Source: Bradyrhizobium liaoningense
GTDB taxonomy: Bacteria; Pseudomonadota; Alphaproteobacteria; Rhizobiales; Xanthobacteraceae
Assembly (NCBI RefSeq): GCF_018130955.1
Contig: NZ_JAFCJM010000043.1
Location: 1-57,331, forward strand
Direction of reading: 5' to 3'
Length of the DNA stretch: 57,331 bases
The translations under genes and the position numbers were made by a program. The notes below the pieces were generated by a model. It was not told the DNA's origin and did not search any database. It saw only the letters and a program-made list of their open reading frames with translations. Each line of letters starts with the position of its first letter. Positions within the stretch are counted from its first letter, which is position 1. This document shows, one piece after another, positions 44,223-57,300 of this stretch.

Positions 44223-44993
44223 GTGAAACTTTGGCGCACCCTTTTTGTCGCCGCGAGCCTGTTGGCCGCTCCCCTTACCCTCGCTCACGCGCAATCGGCA
44301 CCGCCGGTGAAGGCGAAGAACGTCGTGCTGGTGCATGGCGCCTGGGCCGACGGATCGAGCTGGTCCGAGGTGATCCCGATCCTCCAAGCCGCCGGATTGC
44401 ACGTGACCGCCGTGCAAAATCCGCTGTCGTCACTGTCCGATTCAGTCGATGCGACCAGGCGCGCGCTCGCCGAGCAGGATGGACCAACCGTGCTGGTCGC
44501 GCATTCCTGGGGCGGCACCGTGATCAGCCAGGTCGGCACCGACCCGAAGGTCACCGGCCTCGTCTACATCGCCGCGCGTGCGCCCGACACCAATGAGGAT
44601 TTTGTCGCGCTGTCCAAGCAATTCCCGACCGGCCCGGTGCGCGCCGGCATCGTCGAGCGCGACGGCTACACAAAGCTCTCGGAGGATGCCTTCCTGAAGT
44701 ATTTTGCCAACGGCGTCGCGCCCGAGAAGGCGAAGGAGCTCTACGCGGTGCAGTGGCCGACGGCCGCCTCGATCTTCGCCGGCCGCACCACGGAAGCGGC
44801 GTGGCACACGAAGCCGAGCTGGTACGCGGTGTCGAAGAACGACGACACCATCAACCCCGACCTCGAACGCTTCCTCGCCAAGCGGATGAAGGCGACCACG
44901 GTCGAGCTCGATGCCGGCCACCTCTCCCTGGTGTCGCATCCCAAGGCGGTCGCGAACTTGATCCTGGAGGCGGCGGGGTACGGGCACAGCTGA
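44223..44993 (+). CDS. exported alpha/beta hydrolase
   Basis: The product is 256 aa with a signal peptide ending at AHAQ. The oxyanion region is VLVHGAW, and the triad is Ser95 (AHSWGG), Asp207/208 (SKNDDTI) and His233 (DAGHLS). It resembles periplasmic esterases of the EstC or pyrethroid-hydrolase-like group. The substrate is unknown. A rho-independent terminator follows. Confidence 0.88.
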   Translation: MKLWRTLFVAASLLAAPLTLAHAQSAPPVKAKNVVLVHGAWADGSSWSEVIPILQAAGLHVTAVQNPLSSLSDSVDATRRALAEQDGPTVLVAHSWGGTVISQVGTDPKVTGLVYIAARAPDTNEDFVALSKQFPTGPVRAGIVERDGYTKLSEDAFLKYFANGVAPEKAKELYAVQWPTAASIFAGRTTEAAWHTKPSWYAVSKNDDTINPDLERFLAKRMKATTVELDAGHLSLVSHPKAVANLILEAAGYGHS

Positions 44994-45019
44994 CGCGGCA
45001 AGCGCCCGAATGCAAGAAA

Positions 45020-45049
45020 CGCCCGGAGCGATCCGGGCGCCTTTGTTTT
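45020..45049 (+). terminator. rho-independent terminator after the exported hydrolase
   Basis: CGCCCGGA pairs with TCCGGGCG around GCGA, followed by a T-rich tract (CCTTTGTTTT). Confidence 0.85.
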
Positions 45050-45068
45050 GCTCAGCTCCCTCCCCGCG

Positions 45069-45094
45069 GTCGTCCTGGCGTTCGCCAGGACGAC
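45069..45094. repeat. hairpin repeat GTCGTCCTGGCG/CGCCAGGACGAC
   Basis: A 12-base perfect inverted repeat with a two-base TT loop. It is the intact form of the element that is split by an insertion at 52757-52945. Confidence 0.85.
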
Positions 45095-45119
45095 TCCACG
45101 CCGTCGCCGCCAACGACCG

Positions 45120-45881
45120 CTAATCCAGCCCCTGCGCCGCCGGCATGTCCTGCGTCGGCAAGATCGTCGGCGCGGGCTTGGCCTGGCCGACGGTTGGTGC
45201 GGTGGGCTGCGGCGCAGCCTCAGCGGGCTTGGCTTGCACCGCGGCTGCCTGCTGTGCGGGCTGAGCCTGCACGGGTTGGGCCTGCGGCGCGGGCTCGGAT
45301 ACGACCGGCTTTGCGGCCGCGACCGGGGTCTCGGCGCGGTGGGGGGCGGCCTTCGGCAGCGGCACGCTGCGGCTTGCGACATGCGGCACCGAGGCCGGCG
45401 GCCGCGGCGCGGCGCTGCGGATGGTGGTCGGCGGCGGCAGCGCGCCTTGCGACCCGTAAGGCGCGACCGCGCCCTCCTCATAGGCCGGTCCTGCGCCATA
45501 GGCGGGCACGAAACGGAGGATGCGGCCGTCGCGGGCGTCGATCACCAGCCGCCCGTCGTCGCCGCGCCGGTCGATGACGGCGATCGTGTAGAAAGTGCCC
45601 CGAAGACGCGGGATACCGAGCGGCGAAAAGCCGTTTTCGCGCAACACCGCATAGACCTCGGTCGCCGGCAGCAGGCCCGGCGCCTGCTCGTAGCCGTAGG
45701 GGGAACCGTAGCCATAGCCGTAACCTGGCCGTAGCGGAGGCGGCGGCCGGTCCGGCGGACCATAGGGACCGTCGAAATCCGACGCCGCCACATAGGGCGA
45801 ACGCACCATCACCTGGGCATCGGCAGCAGATACCGCCAGAACCAGCGTGGCCGCAGCCACACATCCTGTGAAAAACTTCAT
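45120..45881 (-). CDS. exported proline/alanine-rich protein with a PepSY-like segment
   Basis: The product is 253 aa with a signal peptide (cleavage after SAADA). A central segment VYAVLRENGFSPLGIPRLRG followed by YTIAVIDRRGDDGRLVIDAR DGRI looks PepSY-like (a small fold often inhibiting peptidases). It is flanked by Tyr/Gly/Pro-rich sequence before and a long Pro/Ala/Gln-rich tail of about 110 residues, probably disordered and spanning the cell wall. The function is unknown. Confidence 0.75.
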   Translation of the reverse strand: MKFFTGCVAAATLVLAVSAADAQVMVRSPYVAASDFDGPYGPPDRPPPPLRPGYGYGYGSPYGYEQAPGLLPATEVYAVLRENGFSPLGIPRLRGTFYTIAVIDRRGDDGRLVIDARDGRILRFVPAYGAGPAYEEGAVAPYGSQGALPPPTTIRSAAPRPPASVPHVASRSVPLPKAAPHRAETPVAAAKPVVSEPAPQAQPVQAQPAQQAAAVQAKPAEAAPQPTAPTVGQAKPAPTILPTQDMPAAQGLD

Positions 45882-46380
45882 GGTCGAAACGCTCCTGTCA
45901 GGCCTCCCGATGGTCGCGCTCTTTCGCGTCCTGGCGCGTGGCGCGGCTTATCGAAGGCTGATCCGAAGCATCTGCGGGGATTCCGGCCTCCCTTCGACCT
46001 CCCTTGGGCCGGATCGCGGCACGTTTGCTTCAAATCCGGGGCGGACGCGCTGGAAAGCAGTGATTGACACGTTCGGAATCGGCGACTTCCGCGCGCTTGT
46101 GTGATAGACAAAAGTTTGGCAGAGTGATCGTTAGGACAGGAAGACTGTCTCAATTTTGCCTGCAAATCCGGCATGGGGCTTGCAGCGAAAAACGGCGCTT
46201 TCGCGCGCCGAAAAGGTACAGGCAAAGCCGTTCGTCGGGGACGTTGAACGCCTTGGCCTGAATTTAGAAAAATGCGGCTCGCAACGGACGAGCGGTGGCC
46301 CACCAGAGGGTGCCGCGGAACGCCCAAGGTGCGCCGATGACGGCGGTGAGGCGTCTCGCCGCATGGAGAGGACGAGGACA
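45882..46380. other. upstream region of gltB
   Basis: About 500 bases without a supported gene. The frame of gltB stays open upstream to 46156, but the sequence there is not conserved-looking. TTGACA at 46064-46069 is a possible -35 box; I found no clear -10 partner. NtrC or Lrp sites were looked for by eye without a convincing match. Confidence 0.35.
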
Positions 46381-51117
<4,737 letters not shown>

Positions 51118-51128
51118 TTCTCACATCG

Positions 51129-51224
51129 CGTCATTCCGGGACGCGCAAAGCGCGACCCCGGAATTTCGCAAAACAACCTCCAGGTTCCAGGTCTGCGCGC
51201 GGCGCGCGCATCCCGGAACGACGG
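51129..51224. repeat. dispersed repeat between gltB and gltD (CGTCATTCCGGG ... CCCGGAACGACGG)
   Basis: The outer ends are inverted copies (CGTCATTCCGGG and CCCGGAACGACG) and there are inner GC-rich palindromes. It is the same family as 56025-56106 and typical of Bradyrhizobium. Located inside the gltBD unit, it could fold as RNA and affect gltD expression or message ends. Confidence 0.8.
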
Positions 51225-51257
51225 AACGAAAACTGAGCGGCAGGGACTTCGGGTTAA

Positions 51258-52709
51258 ATGGGCAAGATCACGGGCTTTCTCGAAATCGAACGGTATGATC
51301 GCAAGTACACCCCGGTCGCCGATCGTCTGAAGCACTTCAAGGAATTCGTCGTTCCCTTGAGCGAGAAGGAAACGCGCGACCAGGCCGCGCGCTGCATGAA
51401 TTGCGGCATTCCCTATTGCCACGGCACCGGCTCGGTGGCGCCCGGCACGCCCGGCTGCCCCGTCAACAATCAGATTCCGGACTGGAACGATCTCGTCTAC
51501 CAGGGCAACTGGGAAGAGGCCTCGCGTAACCTGCACTCGACCAACAACTTCCCGGAGTTCACGGGTCGCATCTGTCCGGCGCCGTGCGAGGCGTCCTGCA
51601 CGCTCAACATCGACGACAACCCGGTCACCATCAAGACGATCGAATGCGCGATCGTCGACCGCGCCTGGGACAATGGCTGGCTGAAGCCGGAGATCGCAGC
51701 CGAAAAGACCGGCAAGAAGGTCGCCGTGATCGGCTCGGGCCCGGCCGGCATGGCCTGCGCGCAGCAGCTCGCGCGCGCCGGCCACGACGTGCATGTCTAC
51801 GAGAAGTACGCCAAGGCCGGCGGCCTGCTTCGCTACGGTATTCCCGACTTCAAGATGGAGAAGGGCATCATCGACCGCCGCGTCGCGCAGATGGAGGCGG
51901 AGGGCGTCACCTTCCACTACAACAGCCATGTCGGCGCCAGCGGCAGCGTCGATCCGCGCGAGATGCTGAACGAGTATGACGCCATCGCGCTCACCGGCGG
52001 CGCGGAAGCGCCGCGCGATCTGCCGATCCCCGGCCGCGAGCTGGACGGCATCCACTACGCGATGGATTTCCTGCCGCAGCAGAACCGCCGCGTCTCGGAG
52101 GAGCCGCTGAACGGCGTCACCGAGATCCTCGCCGGCGGCAGGCATGTCGTCGTGATCGGCGGCGGCGACACCGGTTCGGACTGCATCGGCACCTCGCTGC
52201 GCCAGGGTGCGAAGTCGGTCACCCAGCTCGAGATCATGCCGGCCCCGCCCGAGCACGAGAACAAGGCCCTGACCTGGCCGAACTGGCCCTTGAAGATGCG
52301 GACCTCCTCCAGCCAGGCCGAAGGCGCAGTACGCGAATTCGCCGTGCTGACGCAAAAGTTCACCGGCGAGAACGGCAAGGTCAAGAAGCTGCACTGCGTC
52401 CGCGTCGACGACAAGTTCAAGCCGATCGCCGGCACCGAGTTCGAGCTCGATGCCGAGCTCGTCCTGCTCGCGATGGGCTTTGTCCATCCCGTGCACGAGG
52501 GTCTTTTGAAGCTCCTCGCGGTTGACCTCGACCCGCGCGGCAACGTTAAGGCCAACTTGCTGGACTACCAGACCTCGCGCCCGAACGTGTTTTCGGCCGG
52601 CGACATGCGCCGCGGCCAGTCGCTGGTGGTGTGGGCGATCCGCGAGGGCCGGCTGTGCGCCCGGTCGATCGATACGTTTTTGATGGGGAAGACGGATCTG
52701 CCGCGCTGA
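51258..52709 (+). CDS. gltD: glutamate synthase (NADPH) small subunit
   Basis: The product is 483 aa. The N-terminal part binds two 4Fe-4S clusters with cysteines in ARCMNCGIPYCHG, GCPVNNQ and CPAPCEASCTLN. Two Rossmann motifs follow, VIGSGPAGMACAQQLARAG for FAD and VVIGGGDTGSDCIG for NADPH. It supplies electrons to GltB. Order and orientation with gltB are standard. Confidence 0.97.
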   Translation: MGKITGFLEIERYDRKYTPVADRLKHFKEFVVPLSEKETRDQAARCMNCGIPYCHGTGSVAPGTPGCPVNNQIPDWNDLVYQGNWEEASRNLHSTNNFPEFTGRICPAPCEASCTLNIDDNPVTIKTIECAIVDRAWDNGWLKPEIAAEKTGKKVAVIGSGPAGMACAQQLARAGHDVHVYEKYAKAGGLLRYGIPDFKMEKGIIDRRVAQMEAEGVTFHYNSHVGASGSVDPREMLNEYDAIALTGGAEAPRDLPIPGRELDGIHYAMDFLPQQNRRVSEEPLNGVTEILAGGRHVVVIGGGDTGSDCIGTSLRQGAKSVTQLEIMPAPPEHENKALTWPNWPLKMRTSSSQAEGAVREFAVLTQKFTGENGKVKKLHCVRVDDKFKPIAGTEFELDAELVLLAMGFVHPVHEGLLKLLAVDLDPRGNVKANLLDYQTSRPNVFSAGDMRRGQSLVVWAIREGRLCARSIDTFLMGKTDLPR

Positions 52710-52756
52710 GTTTGGCGCGAGCTGCTACGAACTCTAAGTCAGCCAAGTAATCCGCT

Positions 52757-52945
52757 GTCGTCCTGGCGAAACAGGCTGTGCAAAAACTCAAGATTCGGAG
52801 AGCTCGATAGAACAGGATGCTACACGCCCCTGCTTTCAAGCTCTTTACTGACTACTTGGCTCTCTCTTCTGTCACGCAATAGAATCAGATTCTACGTCGA
52901 AACGAGTGCGCTGAGTTTTTTTACGGCCTGGTTCGCCAGGACGAC
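52757..52945. repeat. hairpin repeat split by an insertion
   Basis: GTCGTCCTGGCGA at 52757-52769 and TCGCCAGGACGAC at 52933-52945 are the two arms of the hairpin element seen intact at 45069-45094. They are separated here by about 160 bases of foreign-looking DNA. Confidence 0.8.
52770..52932. mobile_element. MITE-like insertion of about 160 bp
   Basis: The left end AACAGGCTGTGCAAAAACTCA is the approximate inverted repeat of the right end, which reads ACCAGGCCGTAAAAAAACTCA on the other strand; each is about 20 bases. The segment is visibly less GC-rich than its flanks and has no open frame of note, so it is non-autonomous. It sits inside a hairpin repeat. The parental transposase family is not identified. 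Confidence 0.65.
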
Positions 52946-52987
52946 ACCTAGAGATTGGCGCCGCCAGTGCTCACCAGCAGCGCCTTT

Positions 52988-54730
52988 CTAGTTCTGCAAC
53001 CTTACCCCCAGTATCACCACCGTCCCCTGCGAGCTCGCGCCCACGACATTCGACTCCAGAATGTCATGCCGCAGCGTGCCCTTGACCCAGAGGTTGCGGT
53101 TGAGCTTGTAGATCAGATCGCCCTGCAGCGAGTAGGTCCTGTCGTTGCGGTTCAGGCCCTGGTAGTCGAGCGTGCCGTAGGTGAACTTGCCGATGGCCGT
53201 CAGCCAGCGGCGGAAGTCGTGGTCGACCTCGGCGGTGTAGGTGCGCACCAGGACGCCCGAGCCGCCGGGGACGGCGGTTTCGGAGATTTGCGTGTCGGTG
53301 ATGAATTTCACCGTGGTCAGCCCGCTCGCGTTCCACACCAGTGAGCCGGTGGTCAAAAAGCCCTTCAACTGGCTGAGCCGCGGATCGACATAGTTGCGCG
53401 CGGTGTAGCCGATCGAGAGTTCGCCGGTGAGGATGCGCGAGAATTCGAAGGACGTGCCGGCCTTGACGTAGCCGCCGTTGGAATCGCGGAAGTAGCCGTT
53501 GCGGTCGGCGGGCTGGTCGTGCACGCGGGTATCGCCCTCGATTTCAAGGAACGGCTTCAGGCCAGGCTTGAGGTCATAGGAGACGCGGCCGACGCCGCCA
53601 TACTGATTGTAGTTGCGATCGTCGTTGCTGGAGGTCGTGCCGTCGGTGAGCTTGGAGTCGGTATAGGCGGTGCGATCGACCGTGCCGGCGGCGTTGAGCT
53701 GGAGGCGGTTAAAGGTCTGGTCGACGCCGACGGTGGTGCCGAAGGTGGCGTAGACGGGATATCTGGCGAGGCCGGCCTGGATGTTCGGGCTGCCGGGATT
53801 GTCAGTGGCAAGCCTTAAGCGCAGCTGCGAGGTCAGCTTGAGGTCGCGGTTGACGTCGAGGCGGCCGTCGATATGGCCGGTGAAATCCGGACGATCGATG
53901 TCAACAGGCGCGGGCGAGGCGGCGCCGTCGATCTGCGCGGGCAGCGTGTTGGTGTAGCCGGTGAAGGAGCCGCGGAGGTCGGCGACCAGCGCGTGCCGCT
54001 CCCAGTCGGACACCGCCAAAAACTCCGGCGCGATGAGATAGAACGGCGAGCCGATCGGCTTGTTGAGGCGCGCCGGGTTGGTGTCGTAGCCGGCGGAGAG
54101 CTCGACCGCTCCCTTGAGCAGGAACGAGCCGGCGTAGTCGCCGACCGCGCCGAACGGATCGTCATCGGGCTTGAGGCGGCGGCGCGCCGGCTGGCCCGGC
54201 ACGTTGCCGGCCATCGCCGGCGGCACCGGCGTCCTGGCGGCGTTGACCGAGGGCGGCGGCGCGATCGGCGGCGGCTGGCCGGTGCTCGAGCGCACCGGTG
54301 TCGGCGGAGGCGGCGTGCCCGGACCCGGCGAGCGTTTTGGCCGCGCCTGCCCCGGATAATACTTTGGCGGCGTGCGCTTGCGGTTCAGCGAGTCGTAGCC
54401 CGAGGCCGCGGCACCGCTGGCGGGCTTCAGATCGTAGCTCGGAAGCTGGCCGATCCGCGTCGGCGCGGGCGGCGGCTCCTTCAGCTTGTTGAGTTCGCTG
54501 CCGGGGACCGAGGGCTGGTCGATCGTGCCGGCCGCATCAGTCGTCGTCTTGCGGGTCGGCAGCGTCTCGCGCGCGACGAAGCCACCCCGGTTGGGATTGA
54601 AGAGGTCCGGCGTCGTCATGGTCTGCGCCGCCGCCGGCGCACCATGAAGGGCGGTCAGCGCAAGGCATGGCAAGGCGGCGCGAAAGACGAACGCGCGTTT
54701 GCTCCGGCCCGTGCCTGGAGGCGACCCCAC
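52988..54730 (-). CDS. outer-membrane beta-barrel protein (BBP2_2 type)
   Basis: The product is about 580 aa. A signal peptide (VFRAALPCLALTALHGAPAAA) is followed by a proline-rich region (about 60-180; PGTPPPPTPV, QPPPIAPPPSV) and then a long beta-rich region with alternating hydrophobic strands that fits an outer-membrane barrel (VELSAGYDTNPARL; FLLKG). GTG 54730 is chosen since the frame upstream runs into the dispersed repeat and has no signal-like sequence. It is probably a surface-exposed or export-related porin-like protein. The function is unknown. Confidence 0.8.
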   Translation of the reverse strand: MGSPPGTGRSKRAFVFRAALPCLALTALHGAPAAAQTMTTPDLFNPNRGGFVARETLPTRKTTTDAAGTIDQPSVPGSELNKLKEPPPAPTRIGQLPSYDLKPASGAAASGYDSLNRKRTPPKYYPGQARPKRSPGPGTPPPPTPVRSSTGQPPPIAPPPSVNAARTPVPPAMAGNVPGQPARRRLKPDDDPFGAVGDYAGSFLLKGAVELSAGYDTNPARLNKPIGSPFYLIAPEFLAVSDWERHALVADLRGSFTGYTNTLPAQIDGAASPAPVDIDRPDFTGHIDGRLDVNRDLKLTSQLRLRLATDNPGSPNIQAGLARYPVYATFGTTVGVDQTFNRLQLNAAGTVDRTAYTDSKLTDGTTSSNDDRNYNQYGGVGRVSYDLKPGLKPFLEIEGDTRVHDQPADRNGYFRDSNGGYVKAGTSFEFSRILTGELSIGYTARNYVDPRLSQLKGFLTTGSLVWNASGLTTVKFITDTQISETAVPGGSGVLVRTYTAEVDHDFRRWLTAIGKFTYGTLDYQGLNRNDRTYSLQGDLIYKLNRNLWVKGTLRHDILESNVVGASSQGTVVILGVRLQN

Positions 54731-54850
54731 GATGAAAAAAACTCCAACGAATTCATACGCTTCGATGACGGGTTCCGCGCCGGCACGGAAAACGTCGTTA
54801 ATGGAGTTAAAACAATTATGGTTAATGAGCCGTTGAGGGCGGATGGGTGC

Positions 54851-54873
54851 CCCGGATGGCAACGCCATCCGGG
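54851..54873. repeat. hairpin CCCGGATGGC/GCCATCCGGG
   Basis: A 10-base perfect stem with an AAC loop, followed by TTTTTGTTT at about 54881-54889 on the plus strand. It could end leftward-reading or rightward transcription but lies between two divergent starts. Confidence 0.65.
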
Positions 54874-54889
54874 TCTCATGTTTTTGTTT

Positions 54890-54938
54890 GAGCATGATCC
54901 GTTCGGAAAACCGGTTCCCACTTTTCCGGATCATGCTC
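54890..54938. repeat. 49-bp dispersed palindrome, copy 2 (GAGCATGATC family)
   Basis: It has the same length and layout as 15868-15916: GAGCATGATC at the left end, CGGAAAACCGG and CACTTTTCCGGAT in the middle, and ATCATGCTC at the right end. It lies in the divergent region between the outer-membrane gene and kdsD. Confidence 0.88.
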
Positions 54939-55009
54939 TCGTCGCCTCCCCGATCGGGGCATGCTAAGGAGGCGGCAACGGGCGAACGCCCACCTCCCTG
55001 GACAGAAAA

Positions 55010-56017
55010 ATGCCGAGTTCGAAACCGCTGATGACCTCATCATCCGGCCCTGCCTCCTCAGCCGTCGAATCCGCGCTCCGCACGCTGGAAACGGAAGCAA
55101 GCGGCATCAGCGCACTCTCCGCGGCCTTGAAGGGACCGCTGGGCGCGACGTTCTCCGCCGCGGTCGAGATGATCCGGCAGGCCAAGGGCCGCGTCATCGT
55201 CACCGGGCTGGGCAAGTCCGGCCACATGGCGCGCAAGATCGCGGCGACGCTGGCCTCGACCGGCACACCCGCCTTCTTCGTGCATGCCGCCGAAGCCGGC
55301 CATGGCGACCTCGGCATGATCACCGCCGACGACGTGATCCTCGCGCTGTCCTGGTCGGGCGAGCAGCCGGAGATGAAGAACCTCGTCAACTATTCGGCGC
55401 GCTTCGCGATCCCGATGATCGCGGTGACATCGAATGCAGCGTCCTCGCTGGGCCAGGCCGCTGACCTCGTGGTGGAACTGCCGAAGGCGCGCGAAGCCTG
55501 CCCGCACAATCTCGCGCCGACCACCTCGACCTTGATGCAGGCCGCGATCGGCGACGCCATAGCGATTGCCTTGCTGGAAGGCCGCGGCTTCACCGCGCTG
55601 GAGTTCGCGCACTTCCACCCCGGCGGCAAGCTCGGCGCCATGCTGAAATTCGTGCGCGACTACATGCGCACCGGCGCGGAGATCCCGGTCAAGCCGATGG
55701 GCACGAAGATGTCGGACGCGGTGGTGGAGATGTCGGCCAAGGGCCTCGGCTGCGTCTGCATCGTCAGCGCGGCCGGCGAAGTCGCGGGCATCATCACCGA
55801 CGGGGATCTGCGCCGCCACATGCGCCCCGATCTGCTCACGGTCCCGGTCGACGAGATCATGACAAAGCAACCCAAGACCGTGCCGCCCTCGATGCTCGCA
55901 ACCGAGATGATCGAGGTCTTGAACTCGCGCAAGATCACGACGCTGATCGTGACGGAAGCGAACAAGCCGGTCGGCATCGTGCATCTGCACGACCTGCTGC
56001 GCGCGGGCGTGGCGTAG
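55010..56017 (+). CDS. kdsD: arabinose-5-phosphate isomerase
   Basis: The product is 335 aa. It converts ribulose-5-phosphate to arabinose-5-phosphate, the first step of Kdo synthesis for lipopolysaccharide. The SIS domain is clear (VTGLGKSGHMARKIAATLAS; LSWSGEQPEMKN; TTSTLMQAAIGDAIAIALLE), and two CBS domains follow (about 210-265 and 280-332), as in standard KdsD. ATG 55010 is used; ATG 55031 is an alternative with no stronger ribosome site. Confidence 0.93.
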   Translation: MPSSKPLMTSSSGPASSAVESALRTLETEASGISALSAALKGPLGATFSAAVEMIRQAKGRVIVTGLGKSGHMARKIAATLASTGTPAFFVHAAEAGHGDLGMITADDVILALSWSGEQPEMKNLVNYSARFAIPMIAVTSNAASSLGQAADLVVELPKAREACPHNLAPTTSTLMQAAIGDAIAIALLEGRGFTALEFAHFHPGGKLGAMLKFVRDYMRTGAEIPVKPMGTKMSDAVVEMSAKGLGCVCIVSAAGEVAGIITDGDLRRHMRPDLLTVPVDEIMTKQPKTVPPSMLATEMIEVLNSRKITTLIVTEANKPVGIVHLHDLLRAGVA

Positions 56018-56024
56018 CTACAAT

Positions 56025-56106
56025 CCGTCGTTCCGGGGCGCCCGAAGGGCGAACCCGGAACCTCGAGATTCCGGGTTCGATGCTTCGCATCGCCCCGGAA
56101 TGACGG
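56025..56106. repeat. dispersed inverted repeat (CCGTCGTTCCGGGGCG ... CCCCGGAATGACGG)
   Basis: An 82-bp palindromic element with outer ends CCGTCGTTCCGGGG and CCCCGGAATGACGG and an inner pair GAACCCGGAA/TTCCGGGTTC. It is the same family as 51129-51224. It lies between the convergent kdsD and carboxymuconolactone-decarboxylase-like genes and could act as a bidirectional transcript end. Confidence 0.9.
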
Positions 56107-56109
56107 CAA

Positions 56110-56664
56110 CTACTGCGTCGGAAACCGCGCCGCCGTCTCCTCCAGCGGCAACCTCAACCCGTTCGCGAGATACGACACGGTGCGATAGAAGCCGCACAAA
56201 AGCATGATCTCCAGAATCTGCGCATCGTCGTATTGCGCCGACAACGCGGCGAACTCGGCGTCATCGAGCGTTGCGCGGTGATGCAGCGCGTCGACGGCCG
56301 CGATCAGGGCCTGCTCGGCCGGCGACCAGCACGACGATTTTGCATCGCCCAGCACGGTCGCGCGGACCTCGTCCTCGGTAAGGCGCGCCGGACCGGCAAA
56401 GATCGTCACATGCACGCCCCACTCGTACTCGCACCCATTCAGCGCCGTGGTGCGATCGATGACGATCTCGCGCGCGCGCAAGGAGAGCGGGCCGGGGTCG
56501 AGCAGGCTGCCGGCGCGAGACTTCTCCCAGGCCCGCGGCTGGCCCGCCATCACCCGGAACAGCATCAAGGGCGGCGCGCCGCGCATGATGCGGTCGAACT
56601 GGCTCTGAACTTCCGGTGGATATGGCGGCTCCAGCGGGGCAATGCGCGACGCGACGGGTGACAT
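56110..56664 (-). CDS. carboxymuconolactone-decarboxylase-family protein
   Basis: The product is 184 aa. The CMD/AhpD-like signature is REIVIDRTTALNGCEYEWGVH (given here up to the key residues Cys78 and His85). The second cysteine of the AhpD CxxC is Glu (CEYE), so disulphide peroxidase activity is unlikely; a decarboxylase or another role is possible. It is divergent from an HxlR-type regulator over two palindromes. The substrate is unknown. Confidence 0.85.
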   Translation of the reverse strand: MSPVASRIAPLEPPYPPEVQSQFDRIMRGAPPLMLFRVMAGQPRAWEKSRAGSLLDPGPLSLRAREIVIDRTTALNGCEYEWGVHVTIFAGPARLTEDEVRATVLGDAKSSCWSPAEQALIAAVDALHHRATLDDAEFAALSAQYDDAQILEIMLLCGFYRTVSYLANGLRLPLEETAARFPTQ

Positions 56665-56676
56665 GGCCGGCCTCTT

Positions 56677-56717
56677 TGCTACAATTATCGTAGCAATACG
56701 CTACACTATTTGTAGCG
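56677..56717. promoter_or_regulatory. two palindromic operator candidates in the divergent promoter
   Basis: TGCTAC-N7-GTAGCA at 56677-56695 and CGCTACA-N5-TGTAGCG at 56699-56717 share the GCTAC/GTAGC arms and lie between the divergent CMD-like and HxlR-type genes. Their spacing suggests two dimers of the regulator bound side by side. Confidence 0.75.
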
Positions 56718-56734
56718 ACCCGCAAGAGGGTTGG

Positions 56735-57061
56735 ATGACAAAACAGCCGATGCCGAAACAGCGTGGCGTGCGCGGCTCGCGCACCGGGCGGCCGATCATG
56801 GCGCTGCTCGATCTGCTCGGCCGGCGCTGGTCCTTGCGAATCCTGTGGGAGCTGCGCGAAGCGCCCCTCACCTCGCGCGGCTTGCGCGCCGCCTGCGACG
56901 AGGCCTCTCCGACGGTGCTGCAGACGCGGCTCGACGAATTGCGCGAGGCGGGGTTCGTCGAGTTGGGTGAAGCGAGCGGCTACGCGCTGACGCCGCTCGG
57001 ACGCGAACTGTGCGAGACCTTTATGCCGCTGCATCGCTTTGCGGAGAGGTGGCGGAAGTAG
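56735..57061 (+). CDS. HxlR-type winged-helix regulator
   Basis: The product is 108 aa with a winged-helix DNA-binding domain. LLDLLGRRWSLRILWELREAPL followed by TRLDELREAGFVEL and YALTPLGREL (parts given) is the HxlR pattern. ATG 56735 is preceded by AGAGGG. It is divergent from the CMD-like gene and probably controls it and itself through the palindromes at 56677-56717. The signal is unknown, often electrophiles or oxidants in this family. Confidence 0.85.
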   Translation: MTKQPMPKQRGVRGSRTGRPIMALLDLLGRRWSLRILWELREAPLTSRGLRAACDEASPTVLQTRLDELREAGFVELGEASGYALTPLGRELCETFMPLHRFAERWRK

Positions 57062-57093
57062 GATTGAGGTATGCAGACGCGCGCTCTGATCTT

Positions 57094-57217
57094 CCTTCTC
57101 CCCTTGTGGGAGAAGGTGGCGCGGACGAAGTTCGCGACGGATGAGGGGTCTGTCTCCGCGGAGAGAAACCCCTCACCCAGCTTCGCGTGCCGCGAAGCCA
57201 CCCTCTCCCACAAGGGG
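57094..57217. repeat. large inverted repeat element (CCTTCTCCCCTTGTGGGAGAAGG ... CCCACAAGGGG)
   Basis: The left arm CTCCCCTTGTGGGAGAAGG has its inverted counterpart in CCCTCTCCCACAAGGGG at 57201-57217. Between them lie GATGAGGGG and CCCCTCA, another inverted pair. It is a typical Bradyrhizobium intergenic repeat. Confidence 0.85.
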
Positions 57218-57300
57218 CTAAGGGATGCCCGAAAGTGATTCCCGAGAATTTGGAAATGTGATTCAAGGCCTTTCGACCTGTTTGGGACGGGAGGCATGGG

